A DNA stretch of 38,141 bases from positions 1 through 38,141 of the forward strand of contig JAILBR010000060.1 of assembly GCA_024680795.1 (NCBI GenBank), read 5' to 3'. Both the position numbers and the translations under genes were made by a program. Below the pieces are notes generated by a model. It worked only from the letters and a program-made list of their open reading frames with translations, had not been told where the DNA came from and did no database searches. Origin of the DNA: Bacilli bacterium. GTDB taxonomy: Bacteria > Bacillota_I > Bacilli_A > RFN20 > CAG-826. This document shows positions 1 to 7,046 of the stretch, piece after piece; within the stretch, counting starts at the first letter, position 1, and the number at the start of each line of letters is the position of its first letter.

Positions 1-133
1 TTAAATATTACAATGAAGAACGTATTGTGGTGGCTTTAAAAACTAGTCCATTAAAATACAAAATGATGAAGCAATTAAATAGTGTATAATACTAGGTGCC
101 AGTTCGATTGAAAAAAGTCCAATGGATTGGGGT
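1..133 (+). mobile_element. 3' tail of an IS3-family transposase plus terminal repeat
   Basis: The window opens inside a reading frame (3-89, 28 codons before TAA). Its peptide contains YNEERI and, 11 residues later, SPLKYK, which resembles the end of IS3/IS150-type OrfB integrases (pattern YNxxRI...LSPxxYR). After the stop, 116-133 reads AGTCCAATGGATTGGGGT, the type of sequence found at the ends of IS150-like elements. Whether the element is complete cannot be judged because it runs off the left edge. Confidence 0.6.
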
Positions 134-205
134 AAGAACAAATCGTTTACTTTCTCTGATACAATGTCAGAGATTTTTTCTATTTTGACCCCATTTTATT
201 GGATT
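116..205. repeat. imperfect inverted repeat around a terminator, IS-end-like
   Basis: The arm at 116-133 and the reverse complement of 188-205 match at 14 of 18 positions. The second arm begins with the TGACCCC-type end common in IS150-like elements but points away from the transposase tail. It may be a relic of a second insertion, or the two arms may fold into one large stem enclosing the small terminator hairpin. Confidence 0.45.
153..179 (+). terminator. rho-independent terminator
   Basis: A perfect 7-bp stem (TCTCTGA at 153-159, TCAGAGA at 167-173) with a 7-nt loop is followed by six T. It would end transcription coming out of the transposase remnant and insulate the next gene. Confidence 0.75.
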
Positions 206-260
206 TTGACTATATAAAGATTTAATATGATAGATTTTTGTCAAAAACAAAAAGGAAATA

Positions 261-291
261 ATGGCAAAAATATTGAGAATATGGCAAAAAT
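261..291 (+). promoter_or_regulatory. paired TGGCAAAAAT direct repeats in the leader of the AlbA_2 gene
   Basis: ATGGCAAAAAT occurs at 261-271 and again at 281-291, exactly 20 bp apart and therefore on nearly the same helix face. The pair lies 31 bp upstream of the start codon. The same 10-base core appears three more times inside the downstream gene (1428-1461). An operator read by the gene's own winged-helix domain is the simplest reading, but that is inference. Confidence 0.5.
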
Positions 292-321
292 GTGATATCA
301 TTTTAATGAGAGGTGATAAGT

Positions 322-1665
322 ATGTACTGTGAATCAGAAGTTGTTGAATTAAAAGAAAAATATGTAGATGCAATTGTTAGAGATATAGTTGCTTTCCTAA
401 ATGCCAATGGTGGAGATATCTTTGTTGGTGTGACTGATTGGGGCGATGTTTTAGGCATACCAGATAAAGATTTGGACGAAACACAAAGAAAAATTTCGGA
501 TATCATCACAATGCAAATCGAACCAAATCCACAAAACGAATTATCAACCACTTTATTAAATTATGATGGTAAAAGAATAATTAAAATATCAGTTCCTAAA
601 GGATATAAGCCTATTTACTGTATTAAGAAATATGGTTATTCATCCAAAGGATGTCTTATTAGAGTGGGCACAACTTGTAAAGAAATGAGCCCAGAAGAAA
701 TAGAATATCGTTATTCAAAAAACTTTATTAATAATGATTTCATTTTAGAAGCACCTGCCCATTATTCTCCTTTATCTTTTGATATGATGAAGATCCTTTT
801 AACAAGCAGAGGATACCACATAAATGAATTATCTTTTGAACAGAGTTTTAATTTAGTAAGAAAAGATGGCTCTTACAATTTGATGGCGGAATTATTATCT
901 GACAAAAATATGGTGCCAGTTATCTTCGTTAAGTTTGATGGAACTGATAAAACATCAATTTCTCAAAGAAGTGATTATGGTGATCAAAGTGTTTTATTAG
1001 GTCTTCAAAGATTGAAAGATAGATTAATTGCTGAAAACATATGTGCTACCGATACCACAGTGAGACCGAGAGTAGATAAATATTTATACGATATTGACTG
1101 TGTCAATGAAGCTTTAGTTAATGCATATGTTCATAATGATTGGACCATTTCTGAACCATTAGTATCTTTTTACAAAGATAGATTAGAAATAACTTCTCAT
1201 GGTGGTATCCCAAAAGAGATAACGATGAATGATTTCTTTAATGGTGTTAGCCATCCTAGAAACTCATTATTGATGAGGATATTTTTGAAACTCGGAATTG
1301 TTGAACATACGGGTCATGGTATTCCTAAGATTATTAGCAAATACGGAAAAGAAGCTTTTGACATACATGATACTTACATCAATGTTATCATTCCTTTTAA
1401 CAAAGATATTGTCAGTCAAATGTCAGGTGGCAAAAATGATGGCAAAAATGATGGCAAAAATCTATTTAACAACGACTTAACCGAGAATGAAAAGAGGGTG
1501 CTGTTAGAACTCATAAATAATCCAAGCATTCCATACGACACATTAGTAGTGGAACTCAAAATATCAAGAAGGACAGTGTCCAGAATATTTGTTTCTTTAG
1601 TAGAAAAAGGTTATATCCAAAGAGTTGGGACAAACAAAAAAGGCTATTGGAAAGTAATAAAGTAA
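322..1665 (+). CDS. AlbA_2/ATPase-like/winged-helix regulator
   Basis: The 447-residue product has the layout of the family once labelled divergent AAA-4 or RecG-like helicase. An N-terminal AlbA_2 domain (about 4-130) carries the stretch NANGGDIFVGV. A C-terminal ATPase-like region (about 255-345) contains VNEALVNA at 261, GGIP at 294-297 and TGHG at 330-333. A winged helix-turn-helix (about 386-447, with SRRTVSRIF) ends the protein. Between them is a low-complexity linker GGKNDGKNDGKN (369-380) coded by a 12-bp tandem repeat. The ATG at 322 was chosen over an in-frame GTG at 313 because GAGAGGTG lies 6-7 nt upstream of it. Family members are usually thought to be transcriptional regulators; the ligand and targets are unknown. 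It sits beside an IS remnant, consistent with accessory DNA. Confidence 0.8.
   Translation: MYCESEVVELKEKYVDAIVRDIVAFLNANGGDIFVGVTDWGDVLGIPDKDLDETQRKISDIITMQIEPNPQNELSTTLLNYDGKRIIKISVPKGYKPIYCIKKYGYSSKGCLIRVGTTCKEMSPEEIEYRYSKNFINNDFILEAPAHYSPLSFDMMKILLTSRGYHINELSFEQSFNLVRKDGSYNLMAELLSDKNMVPVIFVKFDGTDKTSISQRSDYGDQSVLLGLQRLKDRLIAENICATDTTVRPRVDKYLYDIDCVNEALVNAYVHNDWTISEPLVSFYKDRLEITSHGGIPKEITMNDFFNGVSHPRNSLLMRIFLKLGIVEHTGHGIPKIISKYGKEAFDIHDTYINVIIPFNKDIVSQMSGGKNDGKNDGKNLFNNDLTENEKRVLLELINNPSIPYDTLVVELKISRRTVSRIFVSLVEKGYIQRVGTNKKGYWKVIK
1428..1461 (+). repeat. 12-bp tandem repeat inside the linker, core TGGCAAAAAT
   Basis: GGCAAAAATGAT at 1429-1440 is repeated at 1441-1452, with a partial third copy at 1453-1461. 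The unit is a multiple of three, so copy-number change would lengthen or shorten the linker by four residues (GKND) without a frameshift. The core equals the leader repeats at 262-271 and 282-291. Confidence 0.85.
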
Positions 1666-1728
1666 CAGCAAGTAACAAACGGTTTTACGTTGAAATGTTG
1701 ATAATAAAAGCAGAAGGGGGATGACCTT

Positions 1729-2340
1729 ATGGAATTTAAAGATAAATTAAGAAATCTTAGAACCGAAGCAGGTTTATCTCAAGAAGCTTTGGCCGATTTA
1801 GTTCATATATCTAGAAGTGCAATTGCTAAATATGAAAATGGTAATGGTAAACCAAGCGAAGATACTCTTAAAGCTTTAGCACTTTACTTCGGGGTAGACA
1901 TCAAAGATTTAAGGGATGAAAAAGATATAAAAAAGGAGAGAATCAGTTTTGCTTTCACTATTGTGTTGATCTCAATTTTAGTAACTACCTTAATATTATT
2001 TTTCATTCCGATGTATTTTGTGCCTTTAAGAAACGTTGTTAATTGGCATAGCAATAATTGTTATTACAATGAATCAACTGGCGAAACAATTTGCTACCCT
2101 ACTTCACATGTTGAATATGGGTTTAGAAGCATAGCTAATCTGCATTATTATGGATTAATATACGCTGCGATCCCTCTTGTTTCTTTATCAATAGTGTTAG
2201 GGATTTTGTCGTTATTTAGATTCAAAATTAAAAGATATCTTTTCATCTCATTTTTGATAACAACTGCAATTGCTTTAATATTTGCTGTTTTGTCATTTGT
2301 TTTAGATTGTCGAGTTGATTTTGAAGTAATGGCTGTCTAG
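1729..2340 (+). CDS. membrane-anchored XRE-type helix-turn-helix protein
   Basis: The 203-residue protein starts with a classic Xre/Cro helix-turn-helix (about 5-60; GLSQEALADL followed by SRSAIAKYENG), so it should bind DNA. Three predicted membrane segments follow (about 72-98, 142-165, 170-192). The loop between the first two is about 45 residues, probably outside the cell, and holds Cys111 and Cys122. This arrangement of a DNA-binding head on a small membrane domain is common in Bacillota and suggests a one-component sensor, but no ligand can be named. An AAGGGGG ribosome site lies about 9 nt upstream. It follows the AlbA_2 gene by 63 bp with no terminator between them, so the two may be co-transcribed. 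Confidence 0.8.
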   Translation: MEFKDKLRNLRTEAGLSQEALADLVHISRSAIAKYENGNGKPSEDTLKALALYFGVDIKDLRDEKDIKKERISFAFTIVLISILVTTLILFFIPMYFVPLRNVVNWHSNNCYYNESTGETICYPTSHVEYGFRSIANLHYYGLIYAAIPLVSLSIVLGILSLFRFKIKRYLFISFLITTAIALIFAVLSFVLDCRVDFEVMAV

Positions 2341-2418
2341 CATTTTTTTGTTACTGTTAAATAAGTTGTATTTTAAAAAGGAAGGTGCAAAATTAAAAAA
2401 AAGATAAAAATTAGTAAG

Positions 2419-2465
2419 GTTGCATTTTCTAGAGACCGTTTGCAACTTTGTATCACAATTGGTCT
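2419..2465 (+). repeat. short inverted repeats in a gene-free stretch
   Basis: GTTGCA (2419-2424) pairs with TGCAAC (2441-2446), and AGACC (2433-2437) pairs with GGTCT (2461-2465). The two pairs interlock and cannot both form at once. They lie in the roughly 380-bp stretch between the XRE gene and the HD remnant, where no coding frame was found. Confidence 0.3.
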
Positions 2466-2482
2466 AATAACTCAGATAATTC

Positions 2483-2491
2483 TGATATAAT
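2483..2491 (+). promoter_or_regulatory. extended -10 promoter element TGATATAAT
   Basis: TGATATAAT fits a TGn-extended -10 box. The same 9-mer appears at promoter positions elsewhere in this window (26642, 27333, 36302, and 13488-13480 on the minus strand). No start codon with a ribosome site follows it closely, but a strong hairpin terminator does at 2648. Confidence 0.4.
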
Positions 2492-2576
2492 ATCGTAGAT
2501 AGAGTTTTTTCGTCGTGGACTTTAAGAAAAAAATACTTGATAATTGTAGGTATGATAGACAATTGAGCCTGAACCA

Positions 2577-2607
2577 GGGGGGACAAAATTCCCGAGGGGG
2601 GGGACAA
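2577..2607. repeat. two G-rich direct repeats, possible IS-end remnant
   Basis: GGGGGGACAA occurs at 2577-2586 and 2598-2607, 21 bp apart, separated by AAATTCCCGAG; the second copy sits in a run of eight G. Such G-runs are out of place in this AT-rich DNA. Repeated short G-rich blocks of this kind resemble the multiple terminal repeats of IS21-like elements, so this may be the scar of a lost element. Confidence 0.35.
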
Positions 2608-2647
2608 TTGTATTAAAGAAGGTAAACTATTCCAGATAGCTAAAATG

Positions 2648-2672
2648 CACGTGTCCTAGGATGCGTGTTTTT
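2648..2672 (+). terminator. rho-independent terminator
   Basis: A 9-bp stem (CACGTGTCC with GGATGCGTG, two G-U pairs) is closed by a very short loop and followed by TTTTT. No gene ends directly upstream. Confidence 0.6.
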
Positions 2673-2718
2673 CTTTATCATTCGGGTGTGTTATATGTCT
2701 TGATTTAACATTAAATAG

Positions 2719-3075
2719 TTAAAACTAAGGATATGTGTTATATTATTGAAAGATAAAATCACCTATATCCTTTCTTATCTATCTTTTTGTAAATATAAAA
2801 TTTCACCAGAAGATTTTCCCATTGAAGGAAAAATAGTATCGGATGCTGATAGATTAGATGCAATAGGGGCAATAGGTATTGCTAGAGCCTTTTCTTATGG
2901 TGGAAGCCATAACCGCAAGATGTATGGAAGTAGTGATTTCACAATTAAGCATTTTGATGAAAAATTATTAGTTTTAGATAAATATCTATATCTAGAAGAA
3001 TCAAAGAAAATAGCGGCAAAAAGAATGAAATTATTGCGACAGTTTTATAAAGAATTCAAGCAAGAAATAGATTAA
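2719..3075 (+). pseudogene. 5'-truncated HD-domain phosphohydrolase (YpgQ/YedJ type)
   Basis: The frame is open from 2719 to the TAA at 3073-3075. It matches the C-terminal half of the YpgQ/YedJ family: VSDADRLDAIGAIGIARAFS, then a loop and the TIKHF and KLL stretches. The N-terminal half, which carries the first metal-binding His and the His-Asp pair, is missing, and an in-frame TAG at 2716-2718 cuts off anything upstream. There is no ATG and no ribosome site; the only possible early start is a TTG at 2746. With half the active site gone it is very unlikely to be a phosphohydrolase. Deletion during the IS activity suggested by neighbouring sequences would explain it. Confidence 0.75.
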
Positions 3076-3176
3076 CTATTTAGCATTCGCCAAAAAAGTG
3101 AACAATAAAAGCACTTTCTTATATTAAAGTCGGCAAAATTAGGTTAAACTAATGTATGAGGCACTGACTTTTATTT

Positions 3177-4265
3177 ATGAAAATTTTAAGAACTATTGGA
3201 AGATATTTCTGCTATTGTGGGGTAGAAAAAGACGAGTACAACACCATCAAAAAAGATGCGTATGTCTCTAATTTTGAGGTATGGAGAATTCTCCACATCT
3301 TAATGGATATCGCTTTTGGCGCCTTATTCATCAGCTCTTTGCTCAATGAATTTATGGGTATCAATAAGTATTTTTATCTCGGTGCTTTAATTTATTCTTT
3401 ACTTGCGACAATCTTATTTTTCGTCCTTAAAAAAGATTCATTGATAGGGCAATTCTTGATTTACCTATCGATATCTGTCTTATTCTTATTCGCATGTTTT
3501 ATCACATCTAATAAACTCAATGTTCCCGCGATTACCTTCATTGCCTTTTTACTAATTACACCGATGTTTATGGTGGATAAACCATATTTTATGTCAATAG
3601 AGCTAATCGTGGCTTCCACTGTTCTTCTTATATGGATGTATAATGTCAAAGATATAAATACTTGGAGAATTGATTTAGTTAATGTTATAGCTTTTACTTT
3701 TATCGGTATTTTTATCCATGTCATGATCAATTCTTTCCGCGTTAGGCAATTCTTATTGATTAGAAAAATCAAAATCCAAAAGGATATCGATGACTTAACC
3801 GGATTAAAGAATAAGGCCGCTTTAACAGAAGATATCAACACATTTATTAGAAAAAAAGAGAATAATAAAGGGTTATTCTTTGTTTTGGATATTGATTATT
3901 TCAAAGCCTTCAATGACACATATGGCCATGATGTCGGTGATGAAATCCTCAAAGAATTAGGTAAGTTCTTTAAAGAAAAATTCCCAGGAGATGATATTGT
4001 TGGCCGTTTTGGTGGTGATGAATTCATCATCTTTATCAAAGATAATAACGATATTGAATTCGCTAGAGAACTCGCTGAAAGCATCTATAATTCCGCCGCA
4101 GAAAAAGTCGTCTTACCAGATGAGAAAAAACTCGGTTTAAGTATGGGCATCGCTATTTATAGTGGTGCAGAAAAACACTATTCAGAAATCTTTAAAAAAG
4201 CCGATGTGGCCTTATATAAAACCAAAGCCCATCGCGAAGTCAAATATTCCATCTTTGAAGAATAA
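3177..4265 (+). CDS. membrane diguanylate cyclase (GGDEF)
   Basis: The 362-residue protein has six predicted membrane helices (about 37-56, 65-85, 90-109, 117-133, 138-155, 169-186) followed by a GGDEF domain (about 203-360). The domain opens with DDLTGLKNK, has the metal and substrate motif LDIDYFKAFND, and an intact GGDEF at 279-283. It should make cyclic di-GMP from two GTP at the inner face of the membrane. The inhibitory I-site RxxD is absent: the matching place before GGDEF reads PGDD. The membrane part is not a recognised sensor domain. The ribosome site upstream is weak (GAGG about 19 nt away). The gene stands between two truncated genes. Confidence 0.88.
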   Translation: MKILRTIGRYFCYCGVEKDEYNTIKKDAYVSNFEVWRILHILMDIAFGALFISSLLNEFMGINKYFYLGALIYSLLATILFFVLKKDSLIGQFLIYLSISVLFLFACFITSNKLNVPAITFIAFLLITPMFMVDKPYFMSIELIVASTVLLIWMYNVKDINTWRIDLVNVIAFTFIGIFIHVMINSFRVRQFLLIRKIKIQKDIDDLTGLKNKAALTEDINTFIRKKENNKGLFFVLDIDYFKAFNDTYGHDVGDEILKELGKFFKEKFPGDDIVGRFGGDEFIIFIKDNNDIEFARELAESIYNSAAEKVVLPDEKKLGLSMGIAIYSGAEKHYSEIFKKADVALYKTKAHREVKYSIFEE

Positions 4266-4290
4266 AGCTTCGCTTCTATTTAATAACTAA

Positions 4291-4821
4291 ATCTTCATCT
4301 ATGAAGAAAATGGAAATCCTGATTATTTAGCCAAGGCTAGAGAATATGCCGAAGGATCAGTAGATTATGCCTTAAAATATCTTGGAAAAGATACTTCTTT
4401 CTATTCTCGCACTGCGGTTGCTTATATGCAACTTGCGGATGTTTGTATAGCTAGCCAAGAATATGAGAAGGCTCTTGAGCTAGTTGAAAGTGCCTATGAG
4501 ATTATGTTCTCATTATTTGGAGCTGAAGACCCTGATTCAGTTAACGTATCATCCCGTAAATCGACAATCCTTTATCATTTAGGGCGATATGATGAAGCTC
4601 TATCGCTAGGCATGAGAAATATTGAACTATACGATAAATTTAGTGGCAAACTAAACTATCTTAGATTAGAACAACTCGTGACAGTATATAAATGCTATCT
4701 AAAAGTTGGTTCCCCAGAACAAATTAAAGATATGAGAGACAATGTTTTAACAATAGGTGAACAGTTACTCTCAAAAGATTCAAAACAGCTAAAAGAAATA
4801 ACTGATTTAAATAAGGATTAA
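4291..4821 (+). pseudogene. 5'-truncated TPR (tetratricopeptide) protein
   Basis: The frame is open from 4291, just after a TAA at 4288-4290. The protein sequence is already in full repeat register at that point (YLAKAREYAEGSVDYALKYL), so the true beginning is missing. Three or four TPR units are visible, for example EYEKALELVESAYEI and RYDEALSLGMRNIELY. They resemble the kinesin-light-chain type of TPR that follows signalling or scaffolding domains. The first in-frame ATG (4426) lies inside a repeat and has no ribosome site. The fragment begins 25 bp after the diguanylate cyclase stop, so a deletion probably joined the two. A short translated remnant cannot be excluded. Confidence 0.65.
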
Positions 4822-4845
4822 TAAGCGTTTAAGGGAGAATTAGAT

Positions 4846-5187
4846 ATGGCAAGAATCAAAAGATATTGCGGAAATTACATTTTAGAAATCAATAATGGCA
4901 TGGTTAAAGAATACTGTGGCCGTTATTTATATGAGGTTACCAATGGCCGTGTAAAGGATTATTGTGGACCTTATATTTATGATTTATCTGGAAAGTATAT
5001 TAAAAGATACTGTGGTAATTACCTTTTAGAATTTGATGGAAGATATATTAAAAGATACTGTGGCAATTATATCGCAGAAGTCACAGGTAGATATATCAAA
5101 CAATATTGTGGAAACTATCTCTATGAGATAGATGGTTCCTTGTCTAACGACGAACTGATGGCGCTTATCGCAATCTTATTTGCTTAA
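4846..5187 (+). CDS. small six-fold YCG repeat protein
   Basis: The 113-residue protein consists almost entirely of six copies of a 16-residue unit, roughly IKRYCGNYLLEFDGRY. The cysteines fall at 8, 24, 40, 56, 72 and 88, exactly 16 apart with no insertion. Each copy has the alternating pattern of a short beta hairpin, so a closed beta assembly with six-fold symmetry is plausible; it loosely recalls the small beta-flower repeat proteins. A hydrophobic tail (ELMALIAILFA) ends it. There is no signal peptide. A good ribosome site (AAGGGAGAA) precedes the ATG. It follows the TPR remnant by 24 bp. The function is unknown. The cysteines could bind metal, or each could sit at a turn. Confidence 0.75.
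   Translation: MARIKRYCGNYILEINNGMVKEYCGRYLYEVTNGRVKDYCGPYIYDLSGKYIKRYCGNYLLEFDGRYIKRYCGNYIAEVTGRYIKQYCGNYLYEIDGSLSNDELMALIAILFA
4855..5136 (+). repeat. six tandem 48-bp coding repeats
   Basis: The six protein repeats correspond to a 48-bp DNA period. Copies four and five share a nearly identical stretch around TTAAAAGATACTGTGG, while the outer copies have drifted, which suggests that the central copies duplicated most recently. Confidence 0.8.
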
Positions 5188-6959
5188 ACCGCTCTTGTAT
5201 ATTTTTCTAAGAAAACTCTTTCTTCTTCATTCATATAAGGAGAAAGTTTTTCATATACATCTTTATGATACGTATTAAGAACATCTTTTTGCTTTTGCGT
5301 AAGTTCATCAACATTTATACCGTCTAAATCAAATGGACAAAGTGTTATGCATTCAAAACCAAGGAAGTGGCCGAATTCTGTAGTACCTTTATCAACACAT
5401 AAAAGTTCTGTTTCGTGTCTAATGCCATATTTCCCTTCTAAATAGATGCCAGGTTCGTCAGTAGTAATCATATTTGGTACGAGCGTTCCAGAGTCATTCC
5501 TTTCAGGAACTATTTTCCATCTGAATCCATTAGGACCTTCATGGACATTCATTAAATAACTAACTCCGTGACCAGTACCACACTTATAGTCAATCAGCTC
5601 ATCCCAAATTGGGCCTCTAGCTAAAATATCAAGGTTTATTCCTTTGCAGCCTTCTAAAAATATAGCAGCGTGGAGATTTAAATTCGCTTGTAGCACTAAA
5701 GTGAAGTGATGTTTTTCTTCTTTAGAAATAGGACCAAGGATAAAAGTACGAGTAACATCAGTGGTTCCTTCATAATATTGGCCACCAGAATCCACTAATA
5801 ACATGCCTTCTTTCTTCAAAGGGACATCAGTTTCTTTGGTAGCGGAGTAGTGCATCATTGCTGCATGCTCTTTATATCCGCAAATCGTGTTGAAGGAAGG
5901 CTCAATATAGTTTGGCTGCTCACTTCTTAACTTATATAGATAGTCTTGAGCGGATATCTCGCTCATTTCAATCTTTCCGACATTAGTTTTTAACCAATAC
6001 ATGAACTTTGTAAGTGCAACACCATCTTTGATGTGAGCAAGTTTTAAATTTTCGACTTCAACATCGTTTTTAATGGCCTTCATAAGATAAGTTGGATTTT
6101 CTTCATCAATGATTCCGTTATGAATGTGAAGATAAAGTGAATAATTGACCTTGCTTGTCTCAAGCATCACCTTGTCTATTTCTTTTTCTAAATCGCTAGC
6201 GATGTCATCATAATCCTTGATAGAAACGTTATTAGAAAGGAGATAATCCCTAACTTCATTAGTGATTTTATCCTGGTCAATATATAGAGTTGCATTGTCA
6301 TTTTTAATAAGAAGATAACTTAGGAAAACAGGGTTACAAGGAATGTCGTTTCCTCTCAAATTCAGAGCCCACGCGATATCATCTAAAGTAGTGATTAATA
6401 GCGAATTTGCCTGGCAATTTGCCATTATTTTTCTAATTCTTGCTAGTTTTGACGATATTTTCTCCCCAGAATACTTATCCTCTAATATCCATAATTTCTC
6501 TTTTGGAAGAGGAGGCCTATCTAACCACAATTCCTTAACTAAATCGATATCAACTAACTGTCCATTGTGAGATTTAGCAAGGTTGCTATATTTGAGCCCT
6601 TGTTTAATAGAAATGTATTTTGCGTTAACACCAAGATTTTCCCCATCTTGAAGAGTGCTATTAAGTATTTCTTCTAAAGTAGGAACTCCCGGTTCGCCCA
6701 TCTTCATTAAAGTGATGGATGTATTCTTGATTTGATTTTCAGCTTGGATAAAGTATCTTCCATCAACAAATAAGAAACTATTATTTTTGGTGATGACTAG
6801 TGTTCCTTGACTACCAGTGAATCCTGATAAGAATTTTCTTTCCTTGAAATATTCAGATACATATTCAGAGGAGTGGTAGTCATTAGTGGGGACAATATAC
6901 GCTCCGATATTATGTTTAATCAGTTCTTTTTGAATTAGTTTTATATTTTCATTAATCAT
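5184..6959 (-). CDS. pepP: Xaa-Pro aminopeptidase P (M24B)
   Basis: The 591-residue enzyme removes the N-terminal residue from peptides with proline in second place. It has two creatinase-like N-terminal domains (about 1-310) and a pita-bread M24 catalytic domain (about 320-580). All five metal ligands can be placed: Asp390 and Asp401 (VDSG and TTDVTRT), His464 (GTGHG), Glu502 (DEPG) and Glu516 (GIRHE); the 11- and 14-residue spacings match the human cytosolic enzyme. The start at 6959 was chosen from three in-frame candidates because GAGGTG lies 7 nt upstream. Its stop overlaps the stop of the convergent YCG-repeat gene in the palindrome TTAA, leaving no room for a terminator between them. 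Confidence 0.93.
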   Translation of the reverse strand: MINENIKLIQKELIKHNIGAYIVPTNDYHSSEYVSEYFKERKFLSGFTGSQGTLVITKNNSFLFVDGRYFIQAENQIKNTSITLMKMGEPGVPTLEEILNSTLQDGENLGVNAKYISIKQGLKYSNLAKSHNGQLVDIDLVKELWLDRPPLPKEKLWILEDKYSGEKISSKLARIRKIMANCQANSLLITTLDDIAWALNLRGNDIPCNPVFLSYLLIKNDNATLYIDQDKITNEVRDYLLSNNVSIKDYDDIASDLEKEIDKVMLETSKVNYSLYLHIHNGIIDEENPTYLMKAIKNDVEVENLKLAHIKDGVALTKFMYWLKTNVGKIEMSEISAQDYLYKLRSEQPNYIEPSFNTICGYKEHAAMMHYSATKETDVPLKKEGMLLVDSGGQYYEGTTDVTRTFILGPISKEEKHHFTLVLQANLNLHAAIFLEGCKGINLDILARGPIWDELIDYKCGTGHGVSYLMNVHEGPNGFRWKIVPERNDSGTLVPNMITTDEPGIYLEGKYGIRHETELLCVDKGTTEFGHFLGFECITLCPFDLDGINVDELTQKQKDVLNTYHKDVYEKLSPYMNEEERVFLEKYTRAV

Positions 6960-7046
6960 ACTCATGCACCTCACGATAAATATTATTCTTTTAATAAGAA
7001 AAATAAAATGATAATGTAATCCATAATAAAAATGGAGAGTAACATT

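Larger units (their letters stand above)
2498..2672 (+). ncRNA. possible small RNA of about 175 nt
   Basis: This is the span from the expected start point of the extended -10 at 2483-2491 to the T-run of the terminator at 2648-2672. It contains no convincing reading frame but does contain the G-rich repeat pair. The call rests only on a promoter-like and a terminator-like signal bracketing non-coding sequence; it may simply be the relic of a deleted or inserted element. Confidence 0.25.

Noticed and set aside
313-321. GTG start at 313 for the AlbA_2 gene
   Set aside because: The GTG is part of the Shine-Dalgarno sequence of the ATG at 322.
1-2340. Defence island or toxin-antitoxin reading of the first two regulators
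   Set aside because: No toxin, nuclease or other defence effector is coded here; the AlbA_2 and XRE proteins alone do not support it.
2577-2607. G-quadruplex
   Set aside because: Only two G-runs are present, and four separate runs are needed for a standard intramolecular structure.
2746-2748. TTG as a real start of an HD-type small protein
   Set aside because: There is no ribosome site, and the protein would lack half of the catalytic site; truncation fits better.
4855-5136. CRISPR array
   Set aside because: The 48-bp repeats are contiguous coding sequence without spacers; no other array-like pattern was seen in the window.
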